A stretch of DNA of 64,000 nucleotides. It comes from Bimastos eiseni. Taxonomy: Eukaryota; Annelida; Clitellata; Crassiclitellata; Lumbricidae. The stretch covers positions 21,210,854 to 21,274,853 of the forward strand of contig OY365813.1 in NCBI GenBank assembly GCA_959347315.1, given 5' to 3'. The position numbers were made by a program, and so were the translations under genes. Positions within the stretch are counted from its first letter, which is position 1, and every line of letters starts with the position of its first letter. A model generated the notes under the pieces. It did not search any database. It saw only the letters and a program-made list of their open reading frames with translations, and was not told the origin of the DNA. Shown here piece after piece: positions 61,844-64,000 of this stretch.

Positions 61844-62982
61844 CATAACTTTCGTTTTTTTTTAAACTGACAAACCGCGGTAGGATTACATGTACAGTAT
61901 GAACTGATCTCTCACATGAGTTGAATTTTACTGTCGGCAGTCAAGCAAGGCGCATTAACCAACGTTGACACCTAGGACTAGTCAACCTTACAGGGGTAGG
62001 GGTCTACGGGTATCGCGCTCAGTTCCTTAGCTCAATTTTTTCTCATTTATGTTCCCCAATGTGCGAATAGTCAATTGATATAATAAAGAATGTTCTAGTT
62101 CAAAGCATTGCGTCATTTTTTAGACAGAAATAGTTAATGGACCCTACCAACGATTTGATATCTGACGCCCTTTTCACACGGGGATTCCTGTCTGCAGCTC
62201 ACGACGTTCGTTACGATCAGCAACACGAACATCACGACCCCCACAGCACCAAGGATCCGATAAAAGCGACGCCGTCCGTCCAGCTCAGCCCTGAGGACGT
62301 CATTCATCTCCCGAAGGACCTGCTCCTTCACTTGGATCTCCAACTCCCTCGCGGCGCTGCGATCCAACTTCGCGGTCATGTAGCTCTCGAAGTCAACGGA
62401 AGCGTCGAGGCGACGCAGGGCCGCGGATACGAAGTTCCAGAGCTCCCAGAACGTTCCGTCGTCGAGTTCAGGTCGCTGGAGATGGAAGAGTCTATTCCGG
62501 GTGAGACGGATGCGGATGACGTCGTGGTACCATTCCTCCTGTCCTGGAGAAGGCGGATGGTCGTCATCTTTCCAGTTGATGACAGTTCCTTTCGGCGAGG
62601 TGGTAAGATTTCTTGCCAGGACACACCACAGGGTCATGTCTATGGCCGCGAGGTCGCAGGTACCGTATTCCGGGTAGAGTATGGCCAACTGGTGAGTATT
62701 TATCACCGACCGAGGCCCTTTGTTCAGCGATCGTATCTTGGTTTCCATGAGTCGTAGAATCGTGTGTAGCGTCTGGCCATTTGGCAGCCGACAGAGAACC
62801 GTCTTTCGAATCGCTCTCGTGCCTTCGATCATCGTCAGTTTTACGAGACGAAAGTAGTTCCTTGCGAGTTCGTCTTTGGCGTACGGTAGCTCGTTCATGT
62901 TCAAATTAAGCATAGGATGACTGCTACTTATACAGTGTCTGTGCAGTTTTAGCAGTCGAAGATCTACCTCAATACAGTCCAC
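57359..62982 (-). CDS. predicted type II membrane receptor: DZIP3-like HEPN domain, transmembrane helix, PGRP domain
   Basis: Four exons join in phase: 62982..62148 (phase 1), 61092..60898 (1), 58695..58593 (2) and 57824..57359, giving 532 residues. Residues about 40 to 215 match the DZIP3-like HEPN domain: NYFRLVKLTMIEGTRAIR, INTHQLAILYP, DMTLWCVLARNL, then RNRLFH with Arg162 and His167 of the HEPN Rx4-6H motif, and ELDDGTFWELWNFVSAALRRL-like text. A basic RRR (237 to 239) precedes a helix at 243 to 262 (ILGAVGVVMFVLLIVTNVVS), predicting the N-terminus inside. Residues 286 to 455 are a PGRP domain: FVPRSAWGA, HTAEVTECSVTQDCC, ILHMHPDMIGGRVDIMYHYL, DGRPP, TSIALIGNFM, ETKSPGINLY. Zinc ligand His315 remains, but the GHRDV His is Ala429 and the Cys is Ser437, so amidase activity is unlikely. 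About 75 residues follow without a known domain. The start may instead be Met24 or Met29. Expected role: microbial sensing at the membrane, as insect PGRP-LC; this is inference. Confidence 0.85.
58770..59188. repeat. TATG-rich microsatellite pieces
   Basis: ATGT repeats at 58770..58865 and 59070..59188 in intron 2 of the HEPN-PGRP gene. The mariner element sits at the end of the second. Confidence 0.8.
59190..60571 (+). mobile_element. Tc1/mariner-type transposon, DD37D class, apparently full length
   Basis: 1382 bp. The 26-bp terminal inverted repeats at 59190..59215 and 60546..60571 differ at one position and begin CACGGTGATTCATT. They are flanked by the TA target duplication (59188..59189 and 60572..60573). 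It carries one intact transposase frame. It is inserted in a TATG microsatellite in intron 2 of the HEPN-PGRP gene, opposite to the gene's direction. Confidence 0.95.
59346..60452 (+). CDS. Tc1/mariner superfamily transposase (DDE_3-type), DD37D
   Basis: 368 residues, uninterrupted, cutting and pasting its own element at TA dinucleotides. The N-terminal DNA-binding part has a helix-turn-helix near residues 18 to 62, the GRPR hinge (GSGRPRT, 71 to 77) and a second helix-turn-helix with QIAREIGISQTSVWRIVKND (105 to 124). The catalytic part shows Asp169 in FTDEKLF, Asp266 in QQDSAPAH and Asp304 in SPDLNPVDYKIW. The spacing of the last two is 37 residues, hence DD37D, unlike the DD34E of Tc1 or DD34D of classical mariner; DD37D is known from the maT lineage. 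The start may be Met5 or Met14 rather than Met1. Intact frame plus near-identical ends suggests recent activity. Confidence 0.93.
   Translation: MTKLMTSRKYREKMVFTEEDKQFVTFLRKNKKYSAKRFLKKFPDKEWTLGGLNALLSKIDKTGSFHRRPGSGRPRTAATTDNAEKVESLVLSQEDMPQTHRTQRQIAREIGISQTSVWRIVKNDLQLRCLKKRHAQELTAANKQARLTRSRQLLRLYPASLVNFIWFTDEKLFTVAAPSNSQNDRIYVSAGTRKRDVPANRLLRTRPTFSKSLMVSVGVSALGRTNIHFIEPGVKINGQYYRDVLLMQGLLPDIREITEYFIFQQDSAPAHRARETVALLETETPDFIPPNYWPPNSPDLNPVDYKIWSVMQEKVYRNRIHDVDELRHRIVEVWDEMDQRIIDESVRQWRRRLRACVTARGGQFEHKL
60571..60780. repeat. ATGT microsatellite, continuation
   Basis: The microsatellite interrupted by the mariner insertion resumes here with TGTATGTACGAATGTATGCA-type units. Confidence 0.85.
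61125..61855. repeat. ATA/GAT/GAC trinucleotide microsatellite with higher-order repeats
   Basis: Begins AAT-rich, becomes (GAT)n and (GAC GAT)n. A ~75 to 110-bp unit containing GATGAAGATGATGGTGGTGG and TTGTGGTGGTGGTGATTATG occurs three times (near 61345, 61465 and 61550). A GACGACAACGACGA..GATGACGATG unit occurs twice (near 61640 and 61737). It lies in intron 1 of the HEPN-PGRP gene, 30 bases upstream of exon 2. Confidence 0.95.
61866..62045 (-). mobile_element. SINE family A copy
   Basis: Minus strand: GAGCTAAGGAACTGAGCGCG, GATACCCGTAGACC (B-box region), CTTGCTTGACTGCCGACAG, TTTGTCAGTTTAAA tail. Lies in intron 1 of the HEPN-PGRP gene. Confidence 0.75.
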
Positions 62983-64000
62983 TTACTGAGAGTTCCACGC
63001 TTATGGATGTCCAAAATGTTCTAGGAATACATTCAGCCTTTTGTCCCGTGGGATGATTCTAGTAAGATGTAACGCTTTTTGGTATTAAATCTGTGTCTGT
63101 GCAATTTTAGCAGTTAAAGAACAACCTGTAGTTAACGGATAGAAAGTTCTACGCTTACGGATGTCCACAGTGTTTTAGGAATAGGCCTACATTCAGTCTG
63201 AGGTGTTGGGTAATCCTCCTATACACGTAACGATGGCTGGTAGGCCTATATGCTGCAATATAACTTGAGCTCACACTAGTTTCCACAGAATAACGTTATA
63301 CACAAAACATACGCTTTTGGAAGCTGTTCACGGTTAAGAAAATAATATAATATGAGTTATTACCAGATGCAGCGACAGTTTGGACAAATTGTTCGTGATA
63401 GGGAAAGAGAAACTTCTTTAGTAGGTATGGCTCATAAACAATAAGAGTAGCCGGAATATGCATTTGATATTATAGTCTTTGTAGACCTTTTAGCCCAATT
63501 GTGTAAGTTTTGCGCTTAGATTGATTTAACAGTCCCCGAAATAGCTTGCAACGGCACACACTAAGGTCTACGTGGATCCTATTCGATAATAATTAGCGGT
63601 GACATGGTTACTCAGTAATAGTCAATAATATATGAAAGAATATGGTTCATAGCTGAATATGTTGTCAGTTTAACAAGCCAACAATGGGAGTAATGGGAGT
63701 GAAGTGGTAACAGGGCACGACCATGAGCAGAGGCGCTACTAGGGGGTGCGGGGGGATACCAGGGGGCGCTCAAGGATAGAAAAGTTGACCCACACAATTC
63801 ATTAAATTCCGTTTAGTTTTTATTCTTTTTTGAAGGAGAAGGGTATATGGGTGCTTTCAGTACGCTGCGTCACGTCTTCGGAATTTGCCATAGCTACATC
63901 TGAGATCCCGAGGAAAAATTGTTCTGGTTGCTCCTCTGACCAGGAGAATGACAGTGAGATACAATCCCTCAAAAACATTTAATTATAATTATAATCTATC
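62983..64000. other. upstream region of the HEPN-PGRP gene, no gene seen
   Basis: Should hold the promoter of the minus-strand HEPN-PGRP gene. A segment is duplicated: CTGTGCAGTTTTAGCAG..TTCCACGCTTATGGATGTCC (62940..63015) resembles CTGTGCAATTTTAGCAG..TTCTACGCTTACGGATGTCC (63098..63170). No TATA box or other gene could be assigned. Confidence 0.5.

Noticed and set aside
62137..62757. 206-codon plus-strand open frame
   Set aside because: Shadow of the HEPN exon on the opposite strand, which has clear family similarity.

Overview
The window looks like nuclear DNA of a marine invertebrate, probably a deuterostome such as an echinoderm or hemichordate. The reasons are split genes with GT-AG introns, a high load of short interspersed repeats, long microsatellites, frequent TAGGCCTA words, and an immune gene built on the DZIP3-type HEPN domain that is abundant in such animals. 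Species and clade are inference. There is one assembly gap of 200 N at 25719..25918. No rRNA genes, functional tRNA genes, CRISPR arrays or viral genes were seen.

Five host genes can be reconstructed by joining exons whose splice sites and codon phases agree. From left to right they are: (1) the first two coding exons of calcium/calmodulin-dependent protein kinase I (minus strand, 2449..16606), which continues beyond the left edge; (2) a complete 16-exon sphingosine-1-phosphate lyase (minus, 20900..32922, 574 aa); (3) a complete MFSD3-type transporter (plus, 35816..40137, 533 aa), divergent from the lyase; (4) a complete 7-exon fructosamine/ketosamine-3-kinase (minus, 40776..45047, 310 aa), convergent with MFSD3; (5) a four-exon gene (minus, 57359..62982, 532 aa). 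The fifth gene joins a cytosolic DZIP3-like HEPN domain, one transmembrane helix and an extracellular peptidoglycan-recognition (PGRP) domain that has lost two of its three zinc ligands.

The fifth gene is the most notable item in the window. Its layout, N-terminal signalling domain inside and C-terminal PGRP outside, is that of a type II pattern receptor such as insect PGRP-LC, but with a HEPN domain (a fold that includes many RNases) as the intracellular part. A lone PGRP exon with identical intron phases lies at 49869..49962 and points to a second, probably broken, copy.

The rest is mobile and repetitive DNA. An apparently intact Tc1/mariner-type element of the DD37D class sits inside an intron of the HEPN-PGRP gene. 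Five short non-autonomous elements resemble hAT transposons (CAG- or TAG-type ends, 8-bp target duplications); one lies in frame inside a decayed LINE reverse transcriptase. There are also two tRNA-derived SINE families, a roughly 95-bp repeat present in at least 15 copies, LINE 3' tails, several minisatellites and many microsatellites. A large inverted duplication surrounds the assembly gap inside a lyase intron.
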